From Kofleriaceae bacterium (GTDB lineage Bacteria; Myxococcota_A; Polyangia; Haliangiales; Haliangiaceae), in assembly GCA_013368795.1 (NCBI GenBank), contig JABFXX010000220.1, forward strand, positions 1 through 36,208: a DNA stretch of 36,208 bases, given 5' to 3'. Shown here one piece after another: positions 1-7,486 of this stretch (within the stretch, counting starts at the first letter, position 1; each line of letters starts with the position of its first letter). Position numbers and translations under genes: made by a program. The notes below the pieces were generated by a model. That model had not been told where the DNA came from. It searched no databases and was given only the letters and a program-made list of their open reading frames with translations.

Positions 1-170
1 TCGCGAACGCCGAGCTCGGCGAACATCGCGCCGACCTCGCTCTTGGCCTTGCTCTTCTTGCTTTCCTTGGTGAACGTCGGAACCACGATCGCGGCAAGGA
101 CGGCGATGATCGCCACGACGACCATCAGCTCGACGATCGTAAATCCTTGCTCGCCTGATCTTTGTTCCAT
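1..170 (-). CDS. Type IV prepilin-like protein, 5' part only
   Basis: The reverse strand reads from an ATG at 170 and runs off the left edge, giving 56 complete codons. Residues 1-8 form a short leader ending in Gly, followed by FTIVELMVVVAIIAVLAAIV. This is the class III signal: prepilin peptidase cuts after the Gly, Phe becomes the N-terminus, and Glu at position +5 is conserved. A Lys/Ser-rich stretch follows the hydrophobic helix. The family makes type IV pili or type II secretion pseudopili, built at the inner membrane. A purine-rich GGAGGGT lies directly before the start. Major pilin, minor pilin and pseudopilin cannot be told apart because the globular domain lies outside the window. 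Confidence 0.9.
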   Translation of the reverse strand, partial: MEQRSGEQGFTIVELMVVVAIIAVLAAIVVPTFTKESKKSKAKSEVGAMFAELGVR

Positions 171-203
171 ACCCTCCACGATAACATGTCGTTAGCGAAC
201 GCC

Positions 204-1205
204 ATGAGGGCGCTCGGGGAGCCTACATGTAGGGTTCTGCTCGTCTCGGTGCTCGTCGCATGCAGCGGCAAGTCGACGGAGCCGAAGAAGGTCCCGAAGG
301 ACGCCGCCGTCGCGCGCGTCGAGAAGGAGCTGCCGGGCAGCGGCATCGTTCATTTCGAAGAGCCGAAGATCGAGCTGCCGAAGCAAGAGTCGTTCGAGCT
401 CCTCGATCCGGGCACCGGCGACAGGGCTCCGCTTCGCTACGAGCTCACCGCGGCCTCGCTGACGTATCCGATCACGACCAGGCTGCGGTCGCGCCAGCTC
501 GCGAATGGCACGTGGGGCAAGCCGGTCGACATGCCCGAGATCTCGGATGGCTTCACGATCAGCGTCGCAGAGCCGGGCAACGTCGCGGAGCCGGGCAAGC
601 CGCTCGCGATGCGCGCGCTCGCCGGCACGGTCGCGAAGCCGTCTCGCGAGGCCGAGGCGTATCTCGCGACGTGGCGGACGATCGAGAAGCGCGTCATCTC
701 GGTGAAGCTCGATGCGCGCGGTCAGGTCGGCGGCGTCACGTTCGCCGACGATCCGGACAACAAGACGAGCCAGCGTGCGCGCGACGAGCTGTACTCGCGG
801 CTACTCGCGCTCGCGATCCCACTGCCAGAGGAGCCGGTCGGAACCGGCGCGAAGTGGCGCGTCGCGACCGTGCTTCGCCAGCACCCGGCGATCGTCAAGC
901 AGGTCGCGACGTACACGCTCGTGTCGCGCACAGGAAGCAAGTGGAAGGTCGCCGTCGAGATCCAGCGCCATGGCGAGGAGCAGACCGTGTTCGATGCGGC
1001 GCTGCCCAAGGGCGCGGTCGCGACGATCGTCGCGCTGTTGCGCAAGCTCGACGGCACGCTCGAGCTCGATGCGACGCAGCCGCTGCCGACCGGCAAGCTC
1101 GCGGTGACGTCGACGCTGCACGTTCGCATCGCGCTTCCGAACACGAAGGTCAGCGAGCAGATCTTCGACGACACCGGAACGATCGCCTTTTCGGTAAAAC
1201 GCTGA
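204..1205 (+). CDS. Putative lipoprotein of unknown function
   Basis: From the ATG at 204 the protein is 333 residues. It begins with a short signal ending in LVAC followed by Ser, a good lipobox (cleavage before Cys20), so it should be lipid-anchored in the envelope. Upstream in-frame starts at 162 and 186 would put extra residues before the signal and overlap the divergent pilin start, so 204 is preferred, although it has no clear Shine-Dalgarno. The body is a soluble beta-rich domain with a GTGAKW segment near the middle, which recalls DUF6263-like lipoproteins; that match is from memory and weak. It is followed four bases later by the DedA gene and may share a transcript. No enzymatic motif is visible. 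Confidence 0.8.
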   Translation: MRALGEPTCRVLLVSVLVACSGKSTEPKKVPKDAAVARVEKELPGSGIVHFEEPKIELPKQESFELLDPGTGDRAPLRYELTAASLTYPITTRLRSRQLANGTWGKPVDMPEISDGFTISVAEPGNVAEPGKPLAMRALAGTVAKPSREAEAYLATWRTIEKRVISVKLDARGQVGGVTFADDPDNKTSQRARDELYSRLLALAIPLPEEPVGTGAKWRVATVLRQHPAIVKQVATYTLVSRTGSKWKVAVEIQRHGEEQTVFDAALPKGAVATIVALLRKLDGTLELDATQPLPTGKLAVTSTLHVRIALPNTKVSEQIFDDTGTIAFSVKR

Positions 1206-1209
1206 GGGC

Positions 1210-1833
1210 ATGTGCGATGCACACGCGTCGAGCGTGGGCACGCTCCTGACGCACGGTTCGCTCGTCTTCATTTTCGCGTGGCTCGCGCTCGGTGGGCTCG
1301 GCGTGCCGCTTCCTGAAGACGTAGCGCTCCTCGCGGCAGGAGCGCTCATGTACCAGGGCGACATCGCGCCGTGGATCGCGCTGCCGATCTTGTTCGTCGG
1401 CGTGTTGAGCGGCGACGTCGCGCTGTTCCTGCTTGCGAAACGCCTCGGTCCGGCCGCGTACGACAAACCACGCGTGAAGCGCATCCTGCCGCCCGAGCGC
1501 CGACAGCGCATCGAGGAAATGTATCGACGGCACGGCGGCAAGCTCGTGTTCATCGCCCGCCACGTCATGGGGCTGCGCGCAGCGGTGTTCGCGTTCGCCG
1601 GCATCAACGGCATGCCGCTCAAGAAGTTCCTGTTCTGGGACGGACTGGCGGCATGCATCACCGTGCCGGCGACGCTCATCCTCGGTTACGCGGGCGCGCT
1701 GCACATCGATCGCGTGCATCGCGACGTGAAGCGCGTGGAACATTGGGTCGTGCTCGCGGTCGTCGTCGCCGTCGTCGCGTTCGTGCTCGTTCGAAAGCTA
1801 CGGTGCTCGCACTACGACCGGTCGTGCTCCTGA
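1210..1833 (+). CDS. DedA-family membrane protein
   Basis: This 207-residue protein has the DedA (SNARE-associated/VTT) layout. An N-terminal hydrophobic segment leads into GGLGVPLPEDVALLAAGAL, the family's Pro-Glu re-entrant region. A second hydrophobic stretch ends in GDVALFLLAKRLG. The cytoplasmic segment is followed by FIARHVMGLRAAVFAFAGINGMP, the conserved Arg/Gly motif, and a C-terminal membrane helix (about residues 175-195). DedA proteins act in the inner membrane and are implicated in lipid-carrier or phospholipid flipping and in membrane homeostasis; the substrate here cannot be read. GAGGGC overlapping the upstream stop may serve as the ribosome site, which suggests coupling to the lipoprotein gene. 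Confidence 0.88.
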   Translation: MCDAHASSVGTLLTHGSLVFIFAWLALGGLGVPLPEDVALLAAGALMYQGDIAPWIALPILFVGVLSGDVALFLLAKRLGPAAYDKPRVKRILPPERRQRIEEMYRRHGGKLVFIARHVMGLRAAVFAFAGINGMPLKKFLFWDGLAACITVPATLILGYAGALHIDRVHRDVKRVEHWVVLAVVVAVVAFVLVRKLRCSHYDRSCS

Positions 1834-1910
1834 GCACTCTACGTAGGACCTAAGTCTGCGGCGGACAGGCGTTCGCGGGTGGTGCGGCCCTTGCTGCTGG
1901 CTCGGTCAGC

Positions 1911-2624
1911 ATGTCGCAACTAGCGTGTGACTTCTTCGATGATGCCTCGCTACACGAGGAGCTTCGTCGTCTCAAGGACGCTCGGCTCGACCGACGCGTC
2001 GATGACGAGCGCCGGTCTCCTCCGGTCGATGTCGAGCGTCAGCTGCTCGAGGAACGCTTCCTCCAGCGGGCGCGCGCCGAAGTCGCGAGCCTTGCGGGAC
2101 GCGCGCCGAGCGATGCAGCGCGGTTCATCGCGTGGTTCGAGCGACTCGCCCAGGATGGTCCCGGCCAGCACGATCCACTGTTCCCGTGGCTCGAGCACGA
2201 CGCGACGCTCGAGCAGCTGCGCTGGTTCCTCGGCCAGGAGGCCGTCGGCGATTCAGGCTTCGACGGCGTCGAGCTCGATCCATCGATCGACCCGGTGCCG
2301 GAGGCGATCGCACTCGCGAACCTGCTCGCGGGCCTGACGTTCAACCGCCGCTACGCGTTCCACGCGGTGGGAGCGCTCGGTATCAGCGAGCTGGCAGCCC
2401 CCGCCCGATTCGCGTTCGTCGACCGCGGCCTCGCGCGGCTCGGCGTCGCCGTCTGCGTGCGCGGTCGAAGGCCCGCGAACACGTGGCACGAGGAAGTGAT
2501 CACGCAGCTTGTCGCCGAGAAGCCGGACTGGCGATTCGCGATCGCCGAGGGCGCGCTGATGCGACTCATCGCCGGTGCGCGCTGCTTCGAGAAGTACCGA
2601 TTCCTGTTTGGAGCGCCGAGGTAA
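1911..2624 (+). CDS. Heme-oxygenase-fold (iron-containing redox enzyme-like) protein, shortened
   Basis: This 237-residue, mostly helical protein has several blocks I associate with the iron-containing redox enzyme / heme-oxygenase-like family. They are HDPLFPWLEHDATLEQLRWFLGQE split across residues 92-115, LANLLAGLTFNRRYAFHAVG in the middle, and IAEGALMRLIAGARCF near the end. Members include non-heme diiron oxidases and oxygenases. From memory, the usual proteins carry about 40 more residues after the GQEA/GFD block and a His/Asp-rich segment before the WHEE block. Both ligand-bearing stretches are absent here, so iron binding is doubtful. The gene precedes the amidinohydrolase-ligase fusion by three bases, with GAGG over the gene end, so the two are almost surely co-translated. 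Its role could be structural or in substrate handling. Confidence 0.6.
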   Translation: MSQLACDFFDDASLHEELRRLKDARLDRRVDDERRSPPVDVERQLLEERFLQRARAEVASLAGRAPSDAARFIAWFERLAQDGPGQHDPLFPWLEHDATLEQLRWFLGQEAVGDSGFDGVELDPSIDPVPEAIALANLLAGLTFNRRYAFHAVGALGISELAAPARFAFVDRGLARLGVAVCVRGRRPANTWHEEVITQLVAEKPDWRFAIAEGALMRLIAGARCFEKYRFLFGAPR

Positions 2625-2627
2625 GCC

Positions 2628-4895
2628 ATGACTGTTCCCAATACGACGCTCGTCGTGAGCGATATCGCCTGCCGCGATCACGATGTCGAGCAAGCCTGCC
2701 GTTACCAGGTCGCGTGGGCGATCAACCCGCACATGGAGATCGGCGCCGTCGATTTCTGCAGCGCCGTTGCGCAGCACACTCGCTACGTCGATGTGCTGCG
2801 GAGCGTCGGTGCCAAGGTGACGCGCCTGCCGTTCCTCCACGGCGCGTACGACTCGGTGTTCATCAAGGACCCCGCGCTGCTCCTCGAGCGCCGCGGCGTG
2901 AAATGCGCGCTGATCGCTCAGCCTGCGCACCCAGAGCGTCGGGTCGAGCGCGACGCGCGCCGCGATTTCTACGCGCGCAACGGCTTCGAGGTCATCGCCG
3001 ACGATCGCACGCCGACGTGGGAAGGCGGCGACATCATCATGGCGCCGCACCGGGCCGGAATCTTCCTCGGCCACGGTCAGCGCTCGGATGCGGGAGCCGC
3101 GCGCTGGCTCGAACAGCAGACCGATCTCCCGGTCTGGCCGCTCGAGCTCTGCGACCCGTACCTCTATCACCTCGACACGGCGCTCGCGATCCTGCCGGAT
3201 GGCTGCGCGCTCGTGTGCGAGTCCGCGTTGACGCGCGAGTCGATGAAACGGCTCGAGCGCGCCGACTGCATCACCAACGTCGTCGTCGTCGACCGAGAAG
3301 ACGCGCTCGCGTTCGGCCTCAACCTCGTCGCGATCGGCAAGAAGGTCGTCTGCGGCGTCGAGGTTCCTCGGATCGCCTCCGTGCTGCGTGCGCGGGGTTA
3401 CGAGGTCGAGGTCGTCGCTCTCGATCAGTTCCACCTCGCAGGCGGCAGCGCGGCGTGTCTCGTCGCCGCCGTTCACTCCGAATCACGCTCCGTCGAACAA
3501 CCGGTAACTGCCCCAGGAGCTCGCGCCATGGATGTCTACGGCCGACTGTTTCGTTCCGTCATCAAGCCACTGTGGGAGACCGGCGTGCGAAGGCGTCCGG
3601 TGCTGCAGCGCTGGGAGCTGCTCAAGCGCACGCAGTACGCCTCGCTCGATCAGCTCAACGCGCTACAGGCGCACTGGCTGCGCCGGCTCGTCGGGCACGC
3701 GTACGATCACGTCCCGTTCTATCGCGAGCGCTTCCGCGCGCTCGGCATTCGCCCCGAGGACATTCACGGTCCCGAAGATTTGCCGAAGCTGCCGATCCTG
3801 CGCCGCTCCGACCTGCAGGGCCGCACGGATCGCAGCTCGCTCGCCGGACCGCCGGCATCGATCTCGAAGCAGACGAGCGGCACGACCGGCGAGCCGCTGG
3901 TGTTCGGCTTCGAGCCCGATAGCGAGCACTGGCGGTGCGCCGTGAAGCTGCGCGGCTACGAGTGGGCCGGCTACCGGCCCGGCGACAAGGCGCTGTACTT
4001 CTGGGGCGCGCGTCCGCCGAGCGAGCCCGCGTGGCCGAAGCAGCTCAAGATCGCGCTCGATCGACGCGTGCACCGCGAGCACCACGTGCCGTGCGACGTG
4101 ATGGACGAGCAGCGGCTGCGCAGGGCACTCGACGTGATCGGCAAGGTCGAGCCGCGCGTGCTCGTCTGCTACGCCCAGGCAGGCGCCGAGCTCGCGCGCT
4201 ATGTCAATCGCACGGGGCACCGGCCGCCGTTCCAGCCGATGTCGATCATCTGTGGCGCCGAGAAGCTGTTGCCGGCGGATCGTCAGGAGCTCGAGACCGC
4301 GTTCGGCGCGACCGTGTTCGACACGTACGGCTGCCGCGAGGTGATGCTGATCGGCGCCGAGTGCGAGGCGCACGACGGTCTCCACCTGTCGATGGAGAAC
4401 CTGATCGTCGAGATCATCGTGACCGAGAACGGCCGCACGCGGCCGGCGCGCGAAGGCGAGACCGGCGAGGTCGTGTTCACCGACCTCCACAACCTCGCGA
4501 TGCCGTTCATTCGCTACGCGAACGGCGACATCGCGACCGCCGGCGCGAGGACGCGCTGCTCGTGCGGTCGCTCGCTGCCGCGGATCCAGGCGGTGCAGGG
4601 CCGCATGTCCGAGACGCTGCGCGACGGCACCGGTGCGGCGGTGAGCGGCATCGCGATCAGCTTCCTGTTCCAGGATCTCGGCAGCGCGATCCGCCAGTTC
4701 CAGGCGGTGCAGCACAAGGACCAATCGGTCTCGATCAACGTCGTGCTCGCGGACATGCTGCCGCGCTGGCGACTCGACGAGGTCGAGCGCAACTCGAAGC
4801 AGCTGCTGCGAGGACTCCCGGTTCGCGTCAACGTCGTGCCGGAGCTGCCGCGGAGCGCGGCGGGCAAGCACCGCCTGGTCGTTGTCGAACGCTAG
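2628..4895 (+). CDS. Fusion: COG1834 amidinohydrolase (DDAH-like) + PaaK/CapK-like adenylate-forming enzyme
   Basis: The 755-residue frame carries two whole enzymes. Residues 1-285 look like the guanidino-modifying fold (dimethylarginine dimethylaminohydrolase / arginine deiminase group). Asp81 lies in FIKDPAL, Glu132 in WEGGD, His181 in YHLDTA and the nucleophile Cys277 in GGSAACL. Such enzymes hydrolyse arginine-type guanidines to citrulline-type ureas. Residues 301-755 match the phenylacetate-CoA ligase/CapK family, with P-loop TSGTTGEPL (416-424), GAEKLLP, YGCRE, RYANGD and a C-terminal small domain. These enzymes activate a carboxylate as an acyl-AMP. A 15-residue linker rich in Pro, Ala and Ser joins them. 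A perfect AGGAG and an in-frame ATG (3528) sit at the junction, so a free ligase may also be made. The upstream heme-oxygenase-like gene points to a small-molecule pathway; the substrates are unknown. Confidence 0.85.
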   Translation: MTVPNTTLVVSDIACRDHDVEQACRYQVAWAINPHMEIGAVDFCSAVAQHTRYVDVLRSVGAKVTRLPFLHGAYDSVFIKDPALLLERRGVKCALIAQPAHPERRVERDARRDFYARNGFEVIADDRTPTWEGGDIIMAPHRAGIFLGHGQRSDAGAARWLEQQTDLPVWPLELCDPYLYHLDTALAILPDGCALVCESALTRESMKRLERADCITNVVVVDREDALAFGLNLVAIGKKVVCGVEVPRIASVLRARGYEVEVVALDQFHLAGGSAACLVAAVHSESRSVEQPVTAPGARAMDVYGRLFRSVIKPLWETGVRRRPVLQRWELLKRTQYASLDQLNALQAHWLRRLVGHAYDHVPFYRERFRALGIRPEDIHGPEDLPKLPILRRSDLQGRTDRSSLAGPPASISKQTSGTTGEPLVFGFEPDSEHWRCAVKLRGYEWAGYRPGDKALYFWGARPPSEPAWPKQLKIALDRRVHREHHVPCDVMDEQRLRRALDVIGKVEPRVLVCYAQAGAELARYVNRTGHRPPFQPMSIICGAEKLLPADRQELETAFGATVFDTYGCREVMLIGAECEAHDGLHLSMENLIVEIIVTENGRTRPAREGETGEVVFTDLHNLAMPFIRYANGDIATAGARTRCSCGRSLPRIQAVQGRMSETLRDGTGAAVSGIAISFLFQDLGSAIRQFQAVQHKDQSVSINVVLADMLPRWRLDEVERNSKQLLRGLPVRVNVVPELPRSAAGKHRLVVVER
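3515..3530 (+). promoter_or_regulatory. Internal ribosome-binding site and start inside the fusion gene
   Basis: AGGAG at 3515-3519 lies eight bases before an in-frame ATG at 3528, exactly where the ligase domain begins. An out-of-frame TAA sits at 3505-3507, just past the natural end of the amidinohydrolase domain. A single-base sequence error upstream would therefore turn the fusion into two ordinary adjacent genes. Alternatively, internal initiation gives two products. Confidence 0.55.
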
Positions 4896-4921
4896 GAGAT
4901 GGCACGGGATTTCGGCGCGGC

Positions 4922-4957
4922 TTGACGCTTTGATATCCGTCGGATATCTACTGGATA
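4922..4957 (+). promoter_or_regulatory. Sigma-70-type promoter for the regulator-clpP unit, apparently leaderless
   Basis: TTGACG (4922-4927) is separated by exactly 17 bases from TATCTA (4945-4950). A start site seven bases beyond the -10 box falls on 4957, the A of the regulator's ATG, and no Shine-Dalgarno is present. This is the best consensus promoter I saw in the window. The GATATC repeats cover the spacer, the -10 box and the start site. Confidence 0.65.
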
Positions 4958-4959
4958 TG
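4932..4959 (+). repeat. Three 11-bp-phased GATAT repeats over the promoter (putative operator)
   Basis: GATATC at 4932, GATATC at 4943 and GATATG at 4954 are spaced 11 bases apart, about one helical turn. They would lie on one face of the DNA across the promoter. The same spacing recurs at 5389/5400 near the clpP start. The likely ligand is the regulator encoded immediately downstream, giving autoregulation; this is inference. Confidence 0.6.
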
Positions 4960-5382
4960 CCGCGCAAGACATCGCCAGAGACGCCACTCTACGTGCGGTT
5001 ACCCGCAAACGCCGTCGACAAACTGCATCGCGCGGCCGCCGCGCTCGGGGTTCACAAGAAGGACCTGGTCGCCGACCTCGTCATCAAATATGTGGATCCC
5101 GATACCCAGCGAGGGCTGTCGGCGCTCGCCGCGAGCCGCCGGCCGCTCGATACCAGCGAGAGAGGCCCGATGATCGGCTCGTACTCGTTCCAGCCCTACG
5201 ACCCGCCCGAGATCATGAATGCCGAGCAGGCGGGGCAGTTCCTCCAGATCGACGAGAAGAACGTCATCGAGCTCGCCGAGGCCGGCAAGCTGCCCGGCAA
5301 GAAGCTCGGCCCGGTGTGGCGGTTCTCGCGCGAGGCGCTCGTCGCCTGGCTGTCGACGCCGGAGACGGAGAAGAAGCGATGA
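4957..5382 (+). CDS. Two-domain DNA-binding regulator (ribbon-helix-helix-like + excisionase-type HTH)
   Basis: From the ATG at 4957 the protein is 141 residues. Residues 9-48 read LYVRLP then two amphipathic helices, resembling a ribbon-helix-helix or CopG-like dimer domain. Residues 85-133 resemble a MerR/excisionase-type helix-turn-helix (HTH_17): [12 protein letters not shown], then a recognition helix and the wing [16 protein letters not shown] polar linker of about 35 residues joins them. The longer frame from 4882 uses a TTG and would overlap the promoter, so it is rejected. The gene overlaps clpP by four bases (ATGA). Phased repeats at its own promoter and at the clpP start suggest that it controls both. 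Being a DNA-binding protein is fairly sure; what it senses is unknown. Confidence 0.82.
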   Translation: MPRKTSPETPLYVRLPANAVDKLHRAAAALGVHKKDLVADLVIKYVDPDTQRGLSALAASRRPLDTSERGPMIGSYSFQPYDPPEIMNAEQAGQFLQIDEKNVIELAEAGKLPGKKLGPVWRFSREALVAWLSTPETEKKR

Positions 5383-5999
5383 GCCGCGGATATCCACCAG
5401 ATATTCGAATGGACCTCGTCCCCACGGTCGTCGAGCAGACGCATCGCGGCGAGCGCGGCTGGGACCTGTTCTCGCGGCTGCTCAAGGACCGCATCGTGTT
5501 CCTCGGCCGCGAGATCGACGACAACCTCGCGAACGTCATCATCGCGCAGCTGTTGTTCCTCGACTCGGAGGATCCCGAGAAGGACATCATGCTGTACATC
5601 AACTCGCCCGGCGGCGAGTTCACCGCAGGCCTCTGTATCTACGACACGATGCAGTTCCTTCACTGCGACGTCGCGACCGTGTGCACCGGGCAAGCGGCGT
5701 CGATGGCGAGCTTTCTGCTCGCCGCGGGCACGAAGGGCAAGCGCTACATGCTTCCGCACGCGAGCGTCATGATCCATCAGCCGCTCGCCGGCTTTCGTGG
5801 CCAGGCGACCGACATCGAGATCCACGCGCGAGAGATCCTGCGCGCCCGCACGACGATCAACGAGCTGTACGCGAAGCACACCGGGCAGCCCGTCGACAAG
5901 ATCGCGCGCGACACCGACCGCGACAACTTCATGACCGCAGCGGAAGCGCAGTCGTACGGGATCATCGACGAGGTCCTGACGACGCTGAAGAAGACCTAG
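5379..5999 (+). CDS. clpP: ATP-dependent Clp protease proteolytic subunit
   Basis: The 206-residue product is a clear Clp[40 protein letters not shown] with the nucleophile Ser108, MIHQPL with His133, and RDTDRDNF with Asp182, so the catalytic triad is complete. ClpP forms two stacked heptameric rings in the cytoplasm and degrades substrates unfolded by ClpX or ClpA. No clpX or tig lies next to it; its neighbours are a regulator and a convergent hydrolase gene, so it is probably an accessory paralogue rather than the housekeeping copy. The start at 5379 is chosen for the ATGA overlap and the GGAG/GAAG purines upstream. The ATG at 5409 would drop ten residues that may act as a propeptide. Confidence 0.95.
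   Translation: MSRGYPPDIRMDLVPTVVEQTHRGERGWDLFSRLLKDRIVFLGREIDDNLANVIIAQLLFLDSEDPEKDIMLYINSPGGEFTAGLCIYDTMQFLHCDVATVCTGQAASMASFLLAAGTKGKRYMLPHASVMIHQPLAGFRGQATDIEIHAREILRARTTINELYAKHTGQPVDKIARDTDRDNFMTAAEAQSYGIIDEVLTTLKKT
5389..5405 (+). repeat. Second phased GATAT pair at the clpP start (putative intragenic operator)
   Basis: GATATC (5389) and GATATT (5400) are again 11 bases apart. The 19 bases from 5387 match those from 4941 at 15 positions. The pair lies inside the first codons of clpP, or just upstream if translation starts at 5409. It may let the same regulator act on clpP separately. Confidence 0.5.
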
Positions 6000-7363
6000 G
6001 CGAGGTGGGCGACGACCTCGGCGGTGGCGCGATCGATCGTGGTCGCGCCATCGAAGAAGTCGAACGGACCGTCGTCGGTCAACACGACGCGCGGCGCTTG
6101 CTGCATCGCCGCCGCGAACCGCCGCCGACCCTCGGGCAAGAGACCGGCCTCGGCGTCGACGATCAGCGTCGGCTGGCGAAGCGCGGGTGCGCTCGCGATC
6201 GCGTCGAAGTCGAGCCACTCGGGCCACGACATCACCGCGAACCGGTTGCCCCACTGCGGGATCCCGCCGCGCTGCTCGCTCAGGTAGTAGTCGAGGAACG
6301 CCCGATCGTCGCGGTAGACGGCCGCATGCCGGTCGACCGCGCTCGCGGTTGGAACGAGCTCGGCGGTGCCGTCGGCGTCGAAGCGCTGGCGCGCCTCGCG
6401 GCCTGCTTCGATCAGCGCGGCGACGCCGATGCCGGGACAGCCCGGGACCTCGCGATCGCGATAGACGTCCCGAGCGAGCGACGCGTCGTGCAGCCAGGGC
6501 GCGACGAGCGCGAGCTTCTTCACGCGCGCATCCGATGCGGCCGTCGCGGCGACGTAGCCGGCGCCCGCGCACACGCCGACGAGCGCGATGCGATCGGGAT
6601 CGACGTTGTGGTGTGAGGCGAGGAGATCGATCGCGGCGCGGATGTCCTCGAGCTTGCGCGACGGCGACTCGAGGTGGCGCGGCAAGCCCTCGCTCTCGCC
6701 GTGATGGCGGAAGTCGATCGTCAGCGCCGCGAATCCTGCGGTCGCGAGGCGCCGCGCGTAGTGCGCGACGACCTGCTCCTTCACCGACGTGATCGGACCG
6801 AGCACGGCGGCCGCGGGAAGTCGCGCGTCGAGCGGCGCGCTCGCCGGGAGGTGGAGCAGTCCGACGACGCGTTCGCCACCGACCGAGAACGTCAGGCGCT
6901 CGATCCGGTAGGACGGCGTCACCGGCGCAGGCACGCCCGCCTTGATGCGCACCTTCTCGAGCAGCGTCGGGTCGCCGCTCGAGTCCTGGTAGATCATGCG
7001 CAGCCGCGTCAGCTTCCACTGCGCGCCATGCATCACGAGCTCGCACTCGTAGTTGCCGCTCAGCTGCCACATCGCTCCGTCGAGGTGATGGTCTGCGCGA
7101 AACCGTGCGTCGACGCGCGCGCGATCGACTGGCTCGAACCGCACCGTCGAGCCGTCGACGGTATGACGCATCCGATCGAACGCGGACATCATCGGCCGCC
7201 AGCGCGCCACGATCTCGTCGGGCGTCACGAGCTCGGGGACGCCGTAGTCGAGGACGACGCGCGACGCGAACGCACCGGCGACGCGATCCCACAGTCGCTC
7301 GTCGATGGCCTGTGCCATCTCCTCGACCACGCTGGTGACGTCTTCCGCTCGATAGGTGCTCAT
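5996..7363 (-). CDS. SnoaL/NTF2-like domain fused to a YcjY-type alpha/beta hydrolase
   Basis: The protein has 455 residues. Residues 1-130 resemble an NTF2/SnoaL-like cone fold, ending in [17 protein letters not shown]. Residues 150-455 form an alpha/beta hydrolase with [11 protein letters not shown] (oxyanion region) and the nucleophile elbow GVCAGAG, which places Cys265 where most hydrolases have Ser; Cys is usual in the YcjY/dienelactone-like branch. VDAEAG near the end may carry the acid residue. The expected His before FDFYD is replaced: the sequence reads DDGPFDFFD, with Pro433 at the His place. Hydrolysis by the standard triad is therefore uncertain. The gene is convergent with clpP (four-base overlap) and divergent from the AraC regulator, which probably controls it. 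The substrate is unknown. Confidence 0.83.
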   Translation of the reverse strand: MSTYRAEDVTSVVEEMAQAIDERLWDRVAGAFASRVVLDYGVPELVTPDEIVARWRPMMSAFDRMRHTVDGSTVRFEPVDRARVDARFRADHHLDGAMWQLSGNYECELVMHGAQWKLTRLRMIYQDSSGDPTLLEKVRIKAGVPAPVTPSYRIERLTFSVGGERVVGLLHLPASAPLDARLPAAAVLGPITSVKEQVVAHYARRLATAGFAALTIDFRHHGESEGLPRHLESPSRKLEDIRAAIDLLASHHNVDPDRIALVGVCAGAGYVAATAASDARVKKLALVAPWLHDASLARDVYRDREVPGCPGIGVAALIEAGREARQRFDADGTAELVPTASAVDRHAAVYRDDRAFLDYYLSEQRGGIPQWGNRFAVMSWPEWLDFDAIASAPALRQPTLIVDAEAGLLPEGRRRFAAAMQQAPRVVLTDDGPFDFFDGATTIDRATAEVVAHLA

Positions 7364-7428
7364 GCTTCCACCGGCTCGGGTACGCGCGATGGTCCCTCCA
7401 CCTGCCCACGGTCCCTGCCACGGGTATA

Positions 7429-7455
7429 GGACAAAATTGCGTGCCGGTTTTGACC
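7429..7455. promoter_or_regulatory. Inverted repeat between the hydrolase and AraC genes
   Basis: GGACAAAA (7429-7436) and TTTTGACC (7448-7455) form an inverted repeat with one mismatch and an 11-base gap. It lies in the 123-base divergent intergenic region and is A/T-rich against a GC-rich background. It is a plausible operator for the AraC-family protein, acting on one or both genes. No convincing -35/-10 pair was found. Confidence 0.35.
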
Positions 7456-7486
7456 AATCGTGCGCGGGTCATGGTCTATCTCGGCC

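Noticed and set aside
2132..3922. 596-codon plus-strand frame across the heme-oxygenase-like gene and the fusion gene
   Set aside because: Arg/Ala/Pro-rich shadow; the other frame carries recognisable domains.
4882..4956. Longer N-terminus for the regulator from a TTG at 4882
   Set aside because: It would overlap the end of the fusion gene and translate through the promoter; the added residues do not resemble part of the domain.
5196..7472. 758-codon minus-strand frame covering clpP and the hydrolase
   Set aside because: Opposes the clear ClpP and is Arg-rich throughout; out of frame with the hydrolase motifs.
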